Shown piece after piece: positions 8,470 through 18,383 of a stretch of DNA of 64,000 bases; the stretch's first letter is position 1, and each line of letters opens with the position of its first letter. The position numbers were made by a program, and so were the translations under genes. Origin of the DNA: Pseudomonas lijiangensis (GTDB lineage Bacteria; Pseudomonadota; Gammaproteobacteria; Pseudomonadales; Pseudomonadaceae); the NCBI RefSeq assembly GCF_018968705.1, contig NZ_CP076668.1, positions 5,219,001 to 5,283,000 on the forward strand, in the 5' to 3' direction. The notes below the pieces were generated by a model. It saw only the letters and a program-made list of their open reading frames with translations. It made no database searches and was not told the DNA's origin.

Positions 8470-11234
8470 GCGTGTTTGAAAATCGGCAATTCGATCTGGA
8501 ACCTTGCGCCCTCATCGACATTGCTGACACTCAATTGCCCGCCCATCTGATCGACAATGCCATAGCTGACGGACAACCCCAGACCGGTGCCGACGCCCAC
8601 CGGCTTGGTGGTGAAAAACGGCTCGAAAATACGCTCCAGCAGACGCGGATCGATACCACCGCCGTTGTCCTGAACCGAGAGGCGAATGATGTTTTCGTCC
8701 TCTTCCAGGCCAAGACCGATCCAGGGCTCGAAATCACGGTCCTTTTCCCGACGCGAGAGCAAGGCATCACGGGCGTTGACCATCAGGTTGATCAGCACTT
8801 GCTCCAGTTGGTCTACATGCCCGCGCACCTGCACGGTGGCGCACATTTCTCCGATGCGAATCTGTACGCCCTTGCCTTTCATGCCCTCGGCAAGCATGGA
8901 GAGGGTGCCTTCCACGGCCTGGATCGGGTTGAATAGCTGCTCTTCGATCTCGGAGCGACGACCGAATACCCGCATATGGTCTACGACACGGGCAGCACGC
9001 TGAACCTGGGTGTCGATGCGATTGAGCTTTTCGGTGAGGTAGTCGATATCGATGTCGCCTTTGCCCAGGCGCTTGAGCACGTTGACCACCGCCATGCGCA
9101 TGACATTGAGCGGCTGATTGATCTCGTGAGCCAGACCGGTCGCCATCTCGCCCAGGGTCGCCATTTTCGCGCTCTGATTCAGTTGCATCCGCGAGCGGCG
9201 CACATCGGTGTTATCGCGTCCGACCGCCTGAATCTCGATCAGCTTGCCGTCCTCATCGAACACGCCCCGGTCGGCCCATACCCACCAGGCATATTCACGA
9301 CCGGGCAGCTCGATGCAGATTTCCTCGGTGCTCATGGGCGCTTCGGGCGTCAGCAGGCCGATACGCTTCTTGAAGGCCTCGCGCTGCTCGTCTGAAAGCC
9401 AGTCACCCAGATTGATGCCTGTCAGTTGCTCCGGCGTGCATTCCATGTAATTGGCCAGTGGACGGTTGCCGAAACTGAGCACCAGATCCGGTGTGTAACG
9501 GCAGATCATCGCGGGCGAGTCTTCCACCAGAATCCGGTAGCGCTCCTCGCTCTTGCGCACCTGCTCGGCCGCGAGGGTAGCGTCGGTCACGTCCAGCCAC
9601 AGCCCGACGGCTTCCACCGGTATTCCGAGGTCGTCGCGCAGCAGCCGCGCTTCATCCAGCAGCCAGTGATAGTCGCCCTTCTTGTCTCGCAGCCGGTAAC
9701 GACGACTGACAAAACCTTCGCGCAGCAACTGCCGGTTGCGATCGAACCAGATGTCCTGATCGTCGGGATGGATATACCCGGCCAGTTGCCCGTCGACGCA
9801 ATCGGCCAGCGTCCAGCCCAACAAAGGCGTGAGGCTGTCGCTGAAGAAACTCGGCTCCAGGTTGCCCTGGTCATAGCGCTGGACGTAGATCACCGCTGGC
9901 GAACTGGCAATGAGATTACCCAGCCGCGCATGGGCAGCAGCCGCTTCGGTTTCCTGGTTCTTGATATCGCTCACGTCGAGCATGAAACCCAGTACCCGCT
10001 GCACCTGCCCACTGATCAAGGCCTGGCCCTGAATACGGAACCAGATATTTTCCTGTGCGGGATCCGCTTGCAGCACACGCACACACAGCAACATCGGCGT
10101 GCCTTTGTCACGCAACAGGACAAGGCGCGTGGACAGCTCCTGCCGATCGGCCGGGTGAATCATCGCCAGCCAGTCCTGGCGTGGCAAACGATCGACCCTG
10201 TCGCTCAGGCGCAGGCTGCGCGCCAGTTGCGGGGCCAGCAGAATCTCGTCGCTGTCGGGCAACAACTCCCACCAGCCGGTGCCCAACAAATCCTGAAGCA
10301 CTGCCAGCCGCTCGACATGATGACGGTTGTGCTGCTCCGACAAACGGAACAGCACCGGGCCGGCCAGCGCCGAGCACAGGTTCAACCACTCACGCTCGCC
10401 AAGATCCGGCGCCTGCTGCTGCGCATTATAGAAACCGAACATCAGCCAGGCCTTGGCCACCCGATCACGGCTGTGAGGCATGACAAAACCGTCGGCATTG
10501 CCGAAGGCGCTTTGCAGTTGCGCAAACCCCGTACCGGGTCCAAACGCCAGTTGATGGCTGATATTGGCATCCAGCCTGTCCAGCTCCACTCCAAGCCGCT
10601 GACCGACCTGCCACAGCTCCGGCGCGGTATGGGCGTGGTACTGGGCATAGACTCGCCAGCCGACGCCATTGATCTCCGGCAGCGCCAACGCCACGCAGGG
10701 GATGTGCCAGAGCTGAGCCAGTTCCTCCAGTTGTTCGGTCACAACTGCGGCCAGCCGCTCAAGGTTGCAGACCCGTATCTTTTCGGCGATCTGCCCGGCC
10801 AGGCGCAGGCACTGCTGACGAGTGCGTGCGGCGCTGGCCTCTTCCATCAGGTCGCTGATATCCAGCAACTGCAACAGCCAGCCCTTGCCATGGGCCTGAA
10901 CCCAGCCACGAGCATGCAAGGTATGGGCATCGGCACTCTTGAAATCCAGATCCAGCATGTGCCCCACCCATTCAGACGGCACACCTTCGATCACCAGGGC
11001 GCTGTTGGGCAGCAGCAGATTCATCAGGCGCTGCATCACCACATGCTGGGCCGAGATTCCCAGACGCGAGAGCAGGTGCTGGCTGACGCTCTGCACACGT
11101 CCCTCTTCATCGAGCAGAAGATAGAGGTCCGCGCCAATCGGTTCGGGTTCGACTGTCGCTGCCACAGGTTGTGGGGCCGTCGGCGCATCGGAACGCCCCA
11201 ACCAACGACTCAAACGGGTTTTATCAAGGGACAA
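8466..11234 (-). CDS. pprA: PprA-type PAS sensor histidine kinase
   Basis: A 922-residue soluble kinase. Several PAS/PAC units run from about residue 280 to 670, after an N-terminal PAS-like and GAF-like region. The phosphoacceptor His is in [11 protein letters not shown] near residue 703, and the HATPase has [10 protein letters not shown] (N box), DNGGGID (G1) and [15 protein letters not shown] (G2). No membrane helices are evident. It starts with TTG at 11234, inside the last codons of tadF (11-bp overlap), and the next Met is over 60 codons downstream, so TTG is the likely start. In P. aeruginosa PprA phosphorylates PprB, which activates the tad genes; pprB is 1.1 kb away here. Confidence 0.85.
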   Translation of the reverse strand: MSLDKTRLSRWLGRSDAPTAPQPVAATVEPEPIGADLYLLLDEEGRVQSVSQHLLSRLGISAQHVVMQRLMNLLLPNSALVIEGVPSEWVGHMLDLDFKSADAHTLHARGWVQAHGKGWLLQLLDISDLMEEASAARTRQQCLRLAGQIAEKIRVCNLERLAAVVTEQLEELAQLWHIPCVALALPEINGVGWRVYAQYHAHTAPELWQVGQRLGVELDRLDANISHQLAFGPGTGFAQLQSAFGNADGFVMPHSRDRVAKAWLMFGFYNAQQQAPDLGEREWLNLCSALAGPVLFRLSEQHNRHHVERLAVLQDLLGTGWWELLPDSDEILLAPQLARSLRLSDRVDRLPRQDWLAMIHPADRQELSTRLVLLRDKGTPMLLCVRVLQADPAQENIWFRIQGQALISGQVQRVLGFMLDVSDIKNQETEAAAAHARLGNLIASSPAVIYVQRYDQGNLEPSFFSDSLTPLLGWTLADCVDGQLAGYIHPDDQDIWFDRNRQLLREGFVSRRYRLRDKKGDYHWLLDEARLLRDDLGIPVEAVGLWLDVTDATLAAEQVRKSEERYRILVEDSPAMICRYTPDLVLSFGNRPLANYMECTPEQLTGINLGDWLSDEQREAFKKRIGLLTPEAPMSTEEICIELPGREYAWWVWADRGVFDEDGKLIEIQAVGRDNTDVRRSRMQLNQSAKMATLGEMATGLAHEINQPLNVMRMAVVNVLKRLGKGDIDIDYLTEKLNRIDTQVQRAARVVDHMRVFGRRSEIEEQLFNPIQAVEGTLSMLAEGMKGKGVQIRIGEMCATVQVRGHVDQLEQVLINLMVNARDALLSRREKDRDFEPWIGLGLEEDENIIRLSVQDNGGGIDPRLLERIFEPFFTTKPVGVGTGLGLSVSYGIVDQMGGQLSVSNVDEGARFQIELPIFKHA

Positions 11235-11691
11235 GTTGCAGACTCGCTCGGGCAGAAAGGTTGGTCGGCAGGTTCGGTACTTCGCCGATTCCTGGCAGGG
11301 TCAACACCGGCAGAATTCTGGTCAGTTTGCTCTTGGGGTAGTGAATGCTCACCGTCAGGACGCCCGCTGTGTAACTCACCGTCATGTCGGAGGCAGTGAA
11401 ATTCAGCCCGGCAGGCATCCAGGCCAGTTGGCTGGTCAGGACGGTACGAGCCTGGGTAACCAGCAAGGTGTCGTAATTGGCAATGGTCGGGCTCAACGCC
11501 ACACTGCGGCGCACCGCTTCACTGGCAGCAGCATTGAAAGACTGCACCATCAGCAGGGGCAGGCTATAGCTCACCACGCCATAGAACACAGCGAAGAACA
11601 CAACGAACACCACTGCGAACTCGATTGCAGCGGCGCCCTTCTGCTTTCGACGGGAGAGTTTACGAAAGGCTGTTGGCATGTCGACGTCCAT
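11224..11691 (-). CDS. tadF: TadE/TadF-like minor pseudopilin
   Basis: A 155-residue protein with a positively charged leader (RKLSRRKQKG) followed by AAAIEFAVVFVVFFAVFYGV. This is the type IVb prepilin signature: Gly at -1, Glu at +5 and a hydrophobic helix, so FppA encoded next door can be expected to process it. The remainder is a small extracytoplasmic domain. It is divergent from fppA with only 63 bp between, which must hold both promoters. An alternative start is the fifth codon (11679). The stop overlaps the TTG start of pprA. Confidence 0.8.
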   Translation of the reverse strand: MDVDMPTAFRKLSRRKQKGAAAIEFAVVFVVFFAVFYGVVSYSLPLLMVQSFNAAASEAVRRSVALSPTIANYDTLLVTQARTVLTSQLAWMPAGLNFTASDMTVSYTAGVLTVSIHYPKSKLTRILPVLTLPGIGEVPNLPTNLSARASLQLVP

Positions 11692-11754
11692 CCTGACCTT
11701 TACTACCTTTAGACAGCATAGGTTCTTTCAGAAAAACAGGATGTTTTTTACACA

Positions 11755-12225
11755 ATGGAATTACTTTTCCTACTTATCTGGTTCGCCATATGCGCAGAAC
11801 AAGACGCCCGCCAACGACAGATATCCAACTGGCTGACCCTCGGTGGCTTTACCCTGGCACTGGGTTATCTGCTGTATAGCGGCCATACATGGCTGGGGTA
11901 TGAATCAGCCGACGCAGGCTGGGCATTTTTATTGGCGGTGGCGCTGACGTTGCCCGGCTATGCCTTGCGCAGACTGGGCGCAGGGGATGTGAAGCTGCTG
12001 TCAGCGCTGGCTCTGGCAAGCGGCAGCCTGTATCTGTTGGGCACTTTCATCGGTGCGGGACTGGCCATGCTTACATGGATGGCTATACGTCAAAAAGTCT
12101 GGCCCCTTATGGGACAACGATTTACGCAGCGCTATGTATACATGAATGCCGAAGCGACAAATAAACATCCCTTCTCGCCCTTCTTACTTGTCGGCTTCCT
12201 GTTGGCAGCACTCTGTATCCACTAG
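11755..12225 (+). CDS. fppA: Type IVb prepilin peptidase FppA
   Basis: A 156-residue A24-family aspartyl protease, almost entirely membrane-embedded. The two catalytic aspartates are visible in CAEQDARQR (near residue 17) and in GAGDVKLLSAL (near residue 80), the GxGD motif. It lacks the N-terminal cysteine-rich methylase domain of PilD, as expected for FppA/TadV enzymes. It should remove the leader from Flp, TadF and TadG-like pseudopilins at the inner membrane. AGGA precedes the ATG. pprB follows after 124 bp. Confidence 0.88.
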   Translation: MELLFLLIWFAICAEQDARQRQISNWLTLGGFTLALGYLLYSGHTWLGYESADAGWAFLLAVALTLPGYALRRLGAGDVKLLSALALASGSLYLLGTFIGAGLAMLTWMAIRQKVWPLMGQRFTQRYVYMNAEATNKHPFSPFLLVGFLLAALCIH

Positions 12226-12349
12226 TCGAATGGCAGACTAACGCTATGTACATAGTCGGAAAGTACGACTACGGTAAATTGTAAACCGTGTTTTGCTGAT
12301 ATGGACTGGCCTCAGTCAGTAGTTGTGGCCCACCAGCATGGAGTAGCGC

Positions 12350-13090
12350 GTGAACATGTATTCAGCCGTCAAAGTCCTGGTAGTCGATGACCAGCCTCTT
12401 ATCGTTGAAGAACTGAGCGACTTCCTCGAAAACAACAGCTATCACTGCATCCCTTGCCACTCGGGGGCCGAAGCCGTCGAGCAGTTTCGCAATGACGACA
12501 ACATCGGCATCGTGCTGTGCGATCTGGATATGCCGGACATGGACGGCATCGAGATGGTCGAAGCCATGAAGCGGGCCGGCGGCAAGCAGCACCTGTTCGA
12601 AGCCATCATGCTGACCGGGTTTGCGGAGAAAAAAGACGTCATCAAGGCGCTGCGTGCCGGTATCGCCGACTACTACCAGAAACCCGTCGACCTGAACGAA
12701 CTGCTTCAGGGCATCCAGACCCAGGAGCTGGCACTGCTGGAGCGGCAAAAAAACCTGCAACAGTTGGGGCTGCTCAATGAAAAGCTCCAGTATCTGGCGG
12801 CATCCATCGACGATCTGTACAAGAACCTGGATAAAAAACAGGACGCTCCGGAGCAGGACAGCCTTGAGGTCGAGAGCAAGCTTTTCGCCCAACTGTCACC
12901 CAGGCAACTTGCCGTCGCCCGTCTGGTGAGCAAGGGCCAGACCAACTACCAGATCGCCTGCGAACTGGGCATCACGGAAAACACCGTCAAACTGTATGTT
13001 TCGCAGGTACTGCGCCTGACCCACATGCACAACCGCACCCAATTGGCGCTGGCCCTTTCACCCAGTCGACAACGCCTATCAGCCCTGTAG
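12350..13090 (+). CDS. pprB: PprB response regulator (receiver plus LuxR-type HTH)
   Basis: A 246-residue regulator. The receiver has the acidic pair VDDQ (residues 13-14), phospho-Asp58 in LCDLDMPDMDG and Lys in YYQKPVD. A helical linker (about 125-175) leads to a LuxR/NarL HTH, LSPRQLAVARLVSKGQTNYQ onward. I prefer GTG 12350, served by GGAG; the ATG two codons later is too far from it. In P. aeruginosa PprB activates tad/flp, cupE and bapA. The upstream 124 bp contain two small dyads, CTATGTACATAG at 12244-12255 and AGTCG/CGACT at about 12254-12270, which could be autoregulatory sites. Confidence 0.88.
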   Translation: MNMYSAVKVLVVDDQPLIVEELSDFLENNSYHCIPCHSGAEAVEQFRNDDNIGIVLCDLDMPDMDGIEMVEAMKRAGGKQHLFEAIMLTGFAEKKDVIKALRAGIADYYQKPVDLNELLQGIQTQELALLERQKNLQQLGLLNEKLQYLAASIDDLYKNLDKKQDAPEQDSLEVESKLFAQLSPRQLAVARLVSKGQTNYQIACELGITENTVKLYVSQVLRLTHMHNRTQLALALSPSRQRLSAL

Positions 13091-13127
13091 CAAAGGCAGC
13101 GTGCTGACGACACGGCCGTAAAGCTGA

Positions 13128-13403
13128 TTATTTCCCGCCCGACGAGACGCTCCCTCCTTCCTGCTGCTCATAAAATTCCGGGATCTCATGCTTGTAGGTT
13201 TCGAGCCAGCGCTGCAGGCTCAGATCACGCTCGGCAGGCGTGACGGTCTGCGGAGTGGGCGAAGCCGCATTGCCGCGAACCTGCAATTGCAGCCAGGCCT
13301 CGGTCTGCTTCTGCGCCTTCGATGAAGGCCCTTCGTCGATGGCCCATGCATCGCCGCACAGACCAAAAACCAGAATGCCGCTGAAGATGATGCTGCGCTT
13401 CAT
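13128..13403 (-). CDS. DUF3613 small exported protein of the Tad locus
   Basis: A 91-residue protein with a cleavable signal peptide (MKRSIIFSGILVFGLCGDAWA) and a short mature part with TEAWLQLQVRG and AERDLSLQRWLETYKHEIPE. This is the DUF3613 pattern, found next to tadD in Pseudomonas tad loci. Its ATG overlaps the tadD stop (ATGA), so it is the last gene of the rcpC-to-tadD operon. The Gly/Ser-rich tail looks disordered. Role unknown. Confidence 0.75.
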   Translation of the reverse strand: MKRSIIFSGILVFGLCGDAWAIDEGPSSKAQKQTEAWLQLQVRGNAASPTPQTVTPAERDLSLQRWLETYKHEIPEFYEQQEGGSVSSGGK

Positions 13404-14113
13404 GGGTGTGCTCCCTCGGATGGACGACTGGACGCAACCTGGTCTTTCGGGATTGCCTGCCTGGCGACAGGTTTTTTCAGTTTTTCGGCCCTGACCTGAG
13501 CGTCGCTGACCTGCTGCGCCGTCAGCCCGGCACGGGAAGCCAGCTCTGCGGCCTGGGTCCAGTTGTCCTGATAGATCAGCAGCGTGACCAGATTGGCCGC
13601 CGCCAACGTGTCGGACTGCCGAAGCTCGATGGCGGTCAGAAACTCGAAGCGGGCCTGTTCAAGCTTCAACTGATTGAGATAGACCACGCCCAGATCATTG
13701 CGAATCTTTTCATCGGTCGGTGCCAGTTTGCTGGCTCGCATCAAGTGCTGCTGAGCCTGGACATTATCGCCACGGGACGCCGCCAGTTGCCCCAGGCCAT
13801 GTTCGCCCTGAGCCGCACGACAAGTGCCCAGCAGGCTGCGATACAAAGGCTCGGCTTCGCGGCTGCCCAGCAGGCGCAATACCCGTGCCTTGCGCAGCCT
13901 CACTTCCTCAATGTTGTCAGGCAGCGTTTCGAGGTTGGCCAGGCTCGCATGCAGACGCCCTTCATCGGCCATGTTCTGGGCCATATTCAGCGTGAACTCC
14001 TGATCCGACGTCGGCTTGGGACAACTCGCCGCCGATTGCATCCAGGGCGTGGCACCGTGACCGGCGCACCCGCCCAGCATCAAGAGTCCCAAGAGGGTCA
14101 TCGCTGCTTTCAT
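13400..14113 (-). CDS. tadD: TadD TPR lipoprotein
   Basis: A 237-residue lipoprotein: MKAAMTLLGLLMLGGCAG gives a lipobox with Cys16. TPR-like helical pairs follow, for example YRSLLGTCRAAQGEHGLGQL and DEKIRNDLGVVYLNQLKLEQ. It is probably an outer-membrane pilotin for the RcpA secretin. The start at 14113 follows GAAGGAAAGGG; the open frame continues upstream without one. It lies 28 bp after tadC and overlaps the DUF3613 gene by 4 bp. Confidence 0.82.
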   Translation of the reverse strand: MKAAMTLLGLLMLGGCAGHGATPWMQSAASCPKPTSDQEFTLNMAQNMADEGRLHASLANLETLPDNIEEVRLRKARVLRLLGSREAEPLYRSLLGTCRAAQGEHGLGQLAASRGDNVQAQQHLMRASKLAPTDEKIRNDLGVVYLNQLKLEQARFEFLTAIELRQSDTLAAANLVTLLIYQDNWTQAAELASRAGLTAQQVSDAQVRAEKLKKPVARQAIPKDQVASSRPSEGAHP

Positions 14114-14141
14114 TGCACCCTTTCCTTCATCCATGCACGTT

Positions 14142-15029
14142 TCACCGGCCGCCCAAGGCATGGCCGATGGCGGTAAATCCTGGCCCGGCCAGCACGATCA
14201 ATAGCGCAGGGAACAGAAACACCATCATCACCACCGACATCTTGGCCGACAGTTTGGAAATGTATTCCTGCAAACGCGTCAGACGGCGGTCGTCGAGCAA
14301 TTGCTTGAGGGCCAGCAAGGAGCGCATCGCTCCGCCGCCCTGATGGATCAATTGATTGAGGATCACGCAGGTATCGCTGAACTCGTCCACGGCCAGCAGG
14401 GCTGCGGTCTTTCTCAACTCTTCGCCCAGCTCCAGGCCGGAATCGACCCGCACCAGAATCACCCGGATTTCTTCGGACAGCACCGGCAGCAAGTCCTTGC
14501 CCTCGTTGCTCAGCACTCGCAGCGCCTGCTCCACAGCCATGCCGGACTCGAAGAGGATGCGCAGCAGCGGAATGAAGGTAGAGATCTCTATCACCACCTG
14601 CTTCTGGCGATACTTGGCGTAGGCAGCCAGCGCTCTTTTAGGAATCAGATAACCCACGCCGAACGCGAAGACCGGCGCAATGATCGGCTGCTCGATGGAG
14701 TTGAAAAACACTATCTGAAGCAGGATCACCAGCGTACAAAGCCCGAAGGGCACACCAATCTGGCAAGCCGCATACAGCGAGCGCTTGCTGGCCCGGCGCC
14801 AACCGATACGGTTGAGCAGCATCTGGGTTTCGGTATCCAGACTGATCGAGCGCTGCCCGAGACGCGTATCGCCCAGCAGTCGAAGCCAACTGCCGATTCG
14901 GCTTTCACGCACTATCTGCCCCTTGAGCCGCAAGGCAACCTGGCGCTCATTGCGACGCTGGCGAGCCAGATTGGACAACAGCAACAAGGCTGCTGCCACA
15001 AACATCACTGCACTGATGGTCAGGCCCAT
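14142..15029 (-). CDS. tadC: TadC inner-membrane platform protein
   Basis: About 295 residues of the type II secretion F (T2SSF) fold. There is an N-terminal helix, two more near residues 110-150 and a C-terminal pair (MSVVMMVFLFPALLIVLAGP). The cytoplasmic helical bundle carries FIPLLRILFESGMAVEQALR and GGGAMRSLLALKQLLDDRR. It forms the inner-membrane platform with TadB and is driven by TadA. I place the start at the fourth codon of the open frame because GGAG is then well spaced; three more codons are possible. Confidence 0.85.
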   Translation of the reverse strand: MGLTISAVMFVAAALLLLSNLARQRRNERQVALRLKGQIVRESRIGSWLRLLGDTRLGQRSISLDTETQMLLNRIGWRRASKRSLYAACQIGVPFGLCTLVILLQIVFFNSIEQPIIAPVFAFGVGYLIPKRALAAYAKYRQKQVVIEISTFIPLLRILFESGMAVEQALRVLSNEGKDLLPVLSEEIRVILVRVDSGLELGEELRKTAALLAVDEFSDTCVILNQLIHQGGGAMRSLLALKQLLDDRRLTRLQEYISKLSAKMSVVMMVFLFPALLIVLAGPGFTAIGHALGGR

Positions 15030-15030
15030 T

Positions 15031-15915
15031 TCATACACTCCGCAGCATGCGCCACAACGCCAGGCAGCCCATCACCTGAAAGGCAAACGCGACGATCAGC
15101 ATTCGCTGCCCGCCGCTGTCTTGCCACATGTGCATCAGGTAATCGGGATTGGTCAGCATGAAATAACCCACCATCGCGATGGGCAACAGCGCCAGCACGA
15201 TGGCGGTCATCCGGGTTTCACCGGTCATGGCACGCAACTGACGACTTGCCTGCTCACGCTCGCGGATCAGCTTGATCAGGTTCTCCATCAATTCGCTGGC
15301 GTTACCGCCATAGCGATGGTTGACCTTGAGTCCGAGGGCGAACAGATGAAATTCGTCGCGCTCATACAGCTCGGCAAAGTCCCGGGCCGCATCGGGCAGG
15401 CTGACGCCCATTTGCACGTTGCGCTCGATCCGCAGCATGCCGTCGTGCAAAGGCTGGTCTGCGGCCTCGATACCGTGTAACACCGCATCGGCCAGGGTCC
15501 GCCCGGATTTGAGGCTGCGCACCGTGTGATCGAGCATCTGCGGCAATTGCTCGATCATGCGCCGTACGCGCTTGCGATAGCGCCAGGAAATGAACATGCG
15601 CAGCATCAGTGGAGCCGCGACCATCCCGACCCCGAAACCGAACCAGTCGCCTATGAGGTAGCCCAGCAGCATCGAGACGGCCCACAAGGTCATCGCCAGA
15701 CCGATTCGATCGGTGGGCCTGCCCAGCCCGGCGCGCAGGAAGGCACGCTCCAGCCACTCGATACCGGGCTTTTCTTTCACCGCTATCGTCTGCCCGACCT
15801 GCAGACGCTTCATCACTCGCTCGCTGGCGCCACGATTCAGCGCCAGATAGAACATGTAGAACGCAGCGCCCAGCAGCAGTACAAAAATGATCGCCAGCAC
15901 CAGTGATGCTTTCAT
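15031..15915 (-). CDS. tadB: TadB inner-membrane platform protein
   Basis: A 294-residue T2SSF-domain protein, the partner of TadC. It has an N-terminal helix (residues 4-25), a central membrane pair near 90-130 and a C-terminal pair from about 240. The conserved segment RMIEQLPQMLDHTVRSLKSG and the L/R-rich helix before the last membrane segment match the family. Together with TadC it forms the assembly platform for Flp. It follows tadA by 21 bp in the same operon. Confidence 0.87.
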   Translation of the reverse strand: MKASLVLAIIFVLLLGAAFYMFYLALNRGASERVMKRLQVGQTIAVKEKPGIEWLERAFLRAGLGRPTDRIGLAMTLWAVSMLLGYLIGDWFGFGVGMVAAPLMLRMFISWRYRKRVRRMIEQLPQMLDHTVRSLKSGRTLADAVLHGIEAADQPLHDGMLRIERNVQMGVSLPDAARDFAELYERDEFHLFALGLKVNHRYGGNASELMENLIKLIREREQASRQLRAMTGETRMTAIVLALLPIAMVGYFMLTNPDYLMHMWQDSGGQRMLIVAFAFQVMGCLALWRMLRSV

Positions 15916-15936
15916 GGGGCAGCCTCCCTGCTCGGG

Positions 15937-17193
15937 TCAGTAAGAAGGTCGCAATTTGTCACCCGCGGCGTGCACGGCCTCACGCAGGAAGCCGATGCCG
16001 GTGCGCCGGTCAAGACGGAACAGGGTGTTGGTGACATAAATGTCGTCGCGAATGCCCACCACCTCGACCACTTCACTGACGCAACGGCGCCCGTCGGGCA
16101 GGCGGGCCAGCTGGATGATGACGTCCAGTGCCGCGCAGATCATTTGCCGCAGGGTCCGCTCGGGGATCTGCCGACCAGTCAAGCCAACCAGGGTTTCCAG
16201 ACGCAACAAGGCATCCTGAGCGTTGTTGGCGTGCACCGTGCTCATAGAGCCATCGTGGCCGGTGTTCATGGCGGTCAGTACATCCAGCACCTCCACGCCA
16301 CGAATCTCCCCAAGGATGATGCGGTCCGGACGCATCCGCAGGGAGTTGCGGATCAGGTCGCTGGCGCGCACTTCACCATGGCCTTCGGCGTTGGGCGGCC
16401 GGGTTTCCAGGCGCACCACATGGGGGTGAATCAGTTGCAGTTCGGCAACGTCTTCGATGGTCACCAGCCGCTGTTGCGTGTCGATCATCTGACTGAGCAC
16501 GTTGAGCATGGTGGTCTTGCCGGTGCCGGTACCGCCACTGACCAACACATTGCAACGCTTGCCCACCGCCTCGTGGAAGAAGTCGAAGATCGATTGATCG
16601 ATGGTCTGCATCGCCACCAGATCGGTGCTCTTGAGCATGTCCTTGCGGAATTTCCGGATCGACAGGCACGGCCCGTCCAGAGCAATCGGCGGGATGATTG
16701 CGTTGACCCGGCTGCCGTCGGGCAGTCGCGCATCTACCATGGGCGAGGACTCATCCAGACGACGGCCAAGGGGCGCCAGAATGCGCTGCATAACCCGCTC
16801 GACGTGGTGCGAGTCGATGAAACGCAAATCGGTGTGGTGCAAGATACCGTCACGTTCCACAAAGACCTTGCCCGGCCCGTTGACCAGAATTTCCGTCACC
16901 GCGGTGTCGCGCAGCAGCACTTCCAGCGGGCCGAAGCCGGTCAGTTCGTCAACCAGCTCTTCGGCAAGACGCTCCATTTCATAACGCGAAATGGCCAGCC
17001 GCAATCGGGCGACATATTCGGCCACCTTGTCGAACACAAACTGCGCCAGCACCGGACGCGAGCCTTCGAGCAGGTTCTTGCCGCTCTCCTCGATGCCATC
17101 GATGATGTAGCGATGCAGCACCAGCTTGAGCCCCTGCCCGTCATCCGTGCTGCCCTGGGTACGCGAAGCAACGCCAAACAATTTCTCCGCCAT
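15937..17193 (-). CDS. tadA: TadA (CpaF-type) secretion ATPase
   Basis: A 418-residue hexameric ATPase of the VirB11/CpaF class. The N-terminal domain is followed by Walker [12 protein letters not shown] near residue 220, the Asp box [11 protein letters not shown], the Walker B-like [12 protein letters not shown], and the His box [16 protein letters not shown]. All key motifs are intact. It powers Flp assembly and lacks the long N-terminal extension of PilB-type motors. Its ATG overlaps the tadZ stop. Confidence 0.93.
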   Translation of the reverse strand: MAEKLFGVASRTQGSTDDGQGLKLVLHRYIIDGIEESGKNLLEGSRPVLAQFVFDKVAEYVARLRLAISRYEMERLAEELVDELTGFGPLEVLLRDTAVTEILVNGPGKVFVERDGILHHTDLRFIDSHHVERVMQRILAPLGRRLDESSPMVDARLPDGSRVNAIIPPIALDGPCLSIRKFRKDMLKSTDLVAMQTIDQSIFDFFHEAVGKRCNVLVSGGTGTGKTTMLNVLSQMIDTQQRLVTIEDVAELQLIHPHVVRLETRPPNAEGHGEVRASDLIRNSLRMRPDRIILGEIRGVEVLDVLTAMNTGHDGSMSTVHANNAQDALLRLETLVGLTGRQIPERTLRQMICAALDVIIQLARLPDGRRCVSEVVEVVGIRDDIYVTNTLFRLDRRTGIGFLREAVHAAGDKLRPSY

Positions 17194-18383
17194 TATTTAC
17201 TCCCCCATAGCCGAGCGAAGAAGCCTTCACTGGGTTTCTCATAAGCATCGGAATGGCGGACCAGATGATCACCCAGACGACGCAAGCCCGTGCACAGTGA
17301 CTCCCTTGGTGCGAGATCGAACAACGAAACGCCCTGATTTTTCGCGTTGAGCCTTAACTCAGGGCTCAGGGGCAAGACCGAAAACACCGGCAGCCCGAAG
17401 GTCTTCCCCAGGGTTTCCGAATTGGGTGCAACCGCCCGCAGATAACCGTCGACCAGCAGCCCGGCGTGCTGCATCTTCATGCCCTTGTCCCTCCAGAGAT
17501 TGAGCACCGCCAGGTTGCGCCGGCACTCGATCACGCTCTGGTCGGCGTACCACAGCAACTGGTCACAGTGGGTTACAAAGGTGCGCAGGGCTTCGCTGTC
17601 GGGCTGGCCTACCAGATTGACGATGACATGCTGAAAATGCTGGCGCAGGGCACTGAGCAACATGTACAGCTCGGCCGCACTGGACTGTTCCAGATGATCG
17701 TCAGCCTCGGTGTAGGCCAGAATGCGCAAGCCGTTCTCGTACGTTGTAAAAGCACTGTCGATCAGGGTTGCGTCCAGCCTGCGCAAATGGCGCAGCGCGT
17801 CGCCGAAGCTGAAAGTCGATTCAAGACCGAGCATCGAAAGGCTGTCGCCACGAGGCAAACCCAGATCCAGCAGCAAGGTGCGCTGCCCGGCCTTCTGCAC
17901 CACCATCGCCAGGTGAGACGCGATCAGGGCACCGTCACCATCGCATTGAGCCCCATACAACACCGACAGACCGCTCATGTTGGGGTTGGGCGTCACCGCT
18001 GGCAGACGTTTGCTCAGGCGCCTGACCAGACCGGCGACCTCACTGGAGCGGGAGCCATAAGCCACGAAATCCCTGGCTCCTGCGCGCATGGCATTGAGCA
18101 CCAACTGGTTATCCATACCGTCGCCCAGCGCGACAATCGCCAGCATCGGCTTGGCTTCCAGAGCGCCTTCGATCAACGCGCTCTGGTTCATCAGGTGCTC
18201 ACGATCAAGCCCCACGAACACCACGCTGGCGAAGGTCACGTCCACCAGCGCCAGCAAATCGTCCAGGCTGCCGCTGCCAGCACTCACCACCTGACCCAGC
18301 GAACCCAGAGCGCCCTGCAACCATTCAAGATCAGTGGGGTTTCGGGTAATCGCCAGGAATGTCTGGCTCAGGCTCTGACTCAT
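17193..18383 (-). CDS. tadZ: TadZ/CpaE-like localisation ATPase
   Basis: A 396-residue protein with an N-terminal receiver-like domain without clear phospho-acceptor acid, then a ParA/MinD-like domain. The deviant Walker A is poor here (VLYGAQCDGDGALIASHLAM) and lacks the canonical KGGxGKT lysines, as in several TadZ proteins. LLLDLGLPRGDSLSMLGL is the Walker A'/B region. TadZ marks the cell pole or assembly site for the Tad machine. Stops and starts overlap on both sides (rcpA, tadA). Confidence 0.82.
   Translation of the reverse strand: MSQSLSQTFLAITRNPTDLEWLQGALGSLGQVVSAGSGSLDDLLALVDVTFASVVFVGLDREHLMNQSALIEGALEAKPMLAIVALGDGMDNQLVLNAMRAGARDFVAYGSRSSEVAGLVRRLSKRLPAVTPNPNMSGLSVLYGAQCDGDGALIASHLAMVVQKAGQRTLLLDLGLPRGDSLSMLGLESTFSFGDALRHLRRLDATLIDSAFTTYENGLRILAYTEADDHLEQSSAAELYMLLSALRQHFQHVIVNLVGQPDSEALRTFVTHCDQLLWYADQSVIECRRNLAVLNLWRDKGMKMQHAGLLVDGYLRAVAPNSETLGKTFGLPVFSVLPLSPELRLNAKNQGVSLFDLAPRESLCTGLRRLGDHLVRHSDAYEKPSEGFFARLWGSK

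Noticed and set aside
9426..11399. 657-codon plus-strand frame opposite pprA
   Set aside because: Antisense shadow of a clear histidine kinase; composition is His/Gln/Arg-rich without a fold signature.
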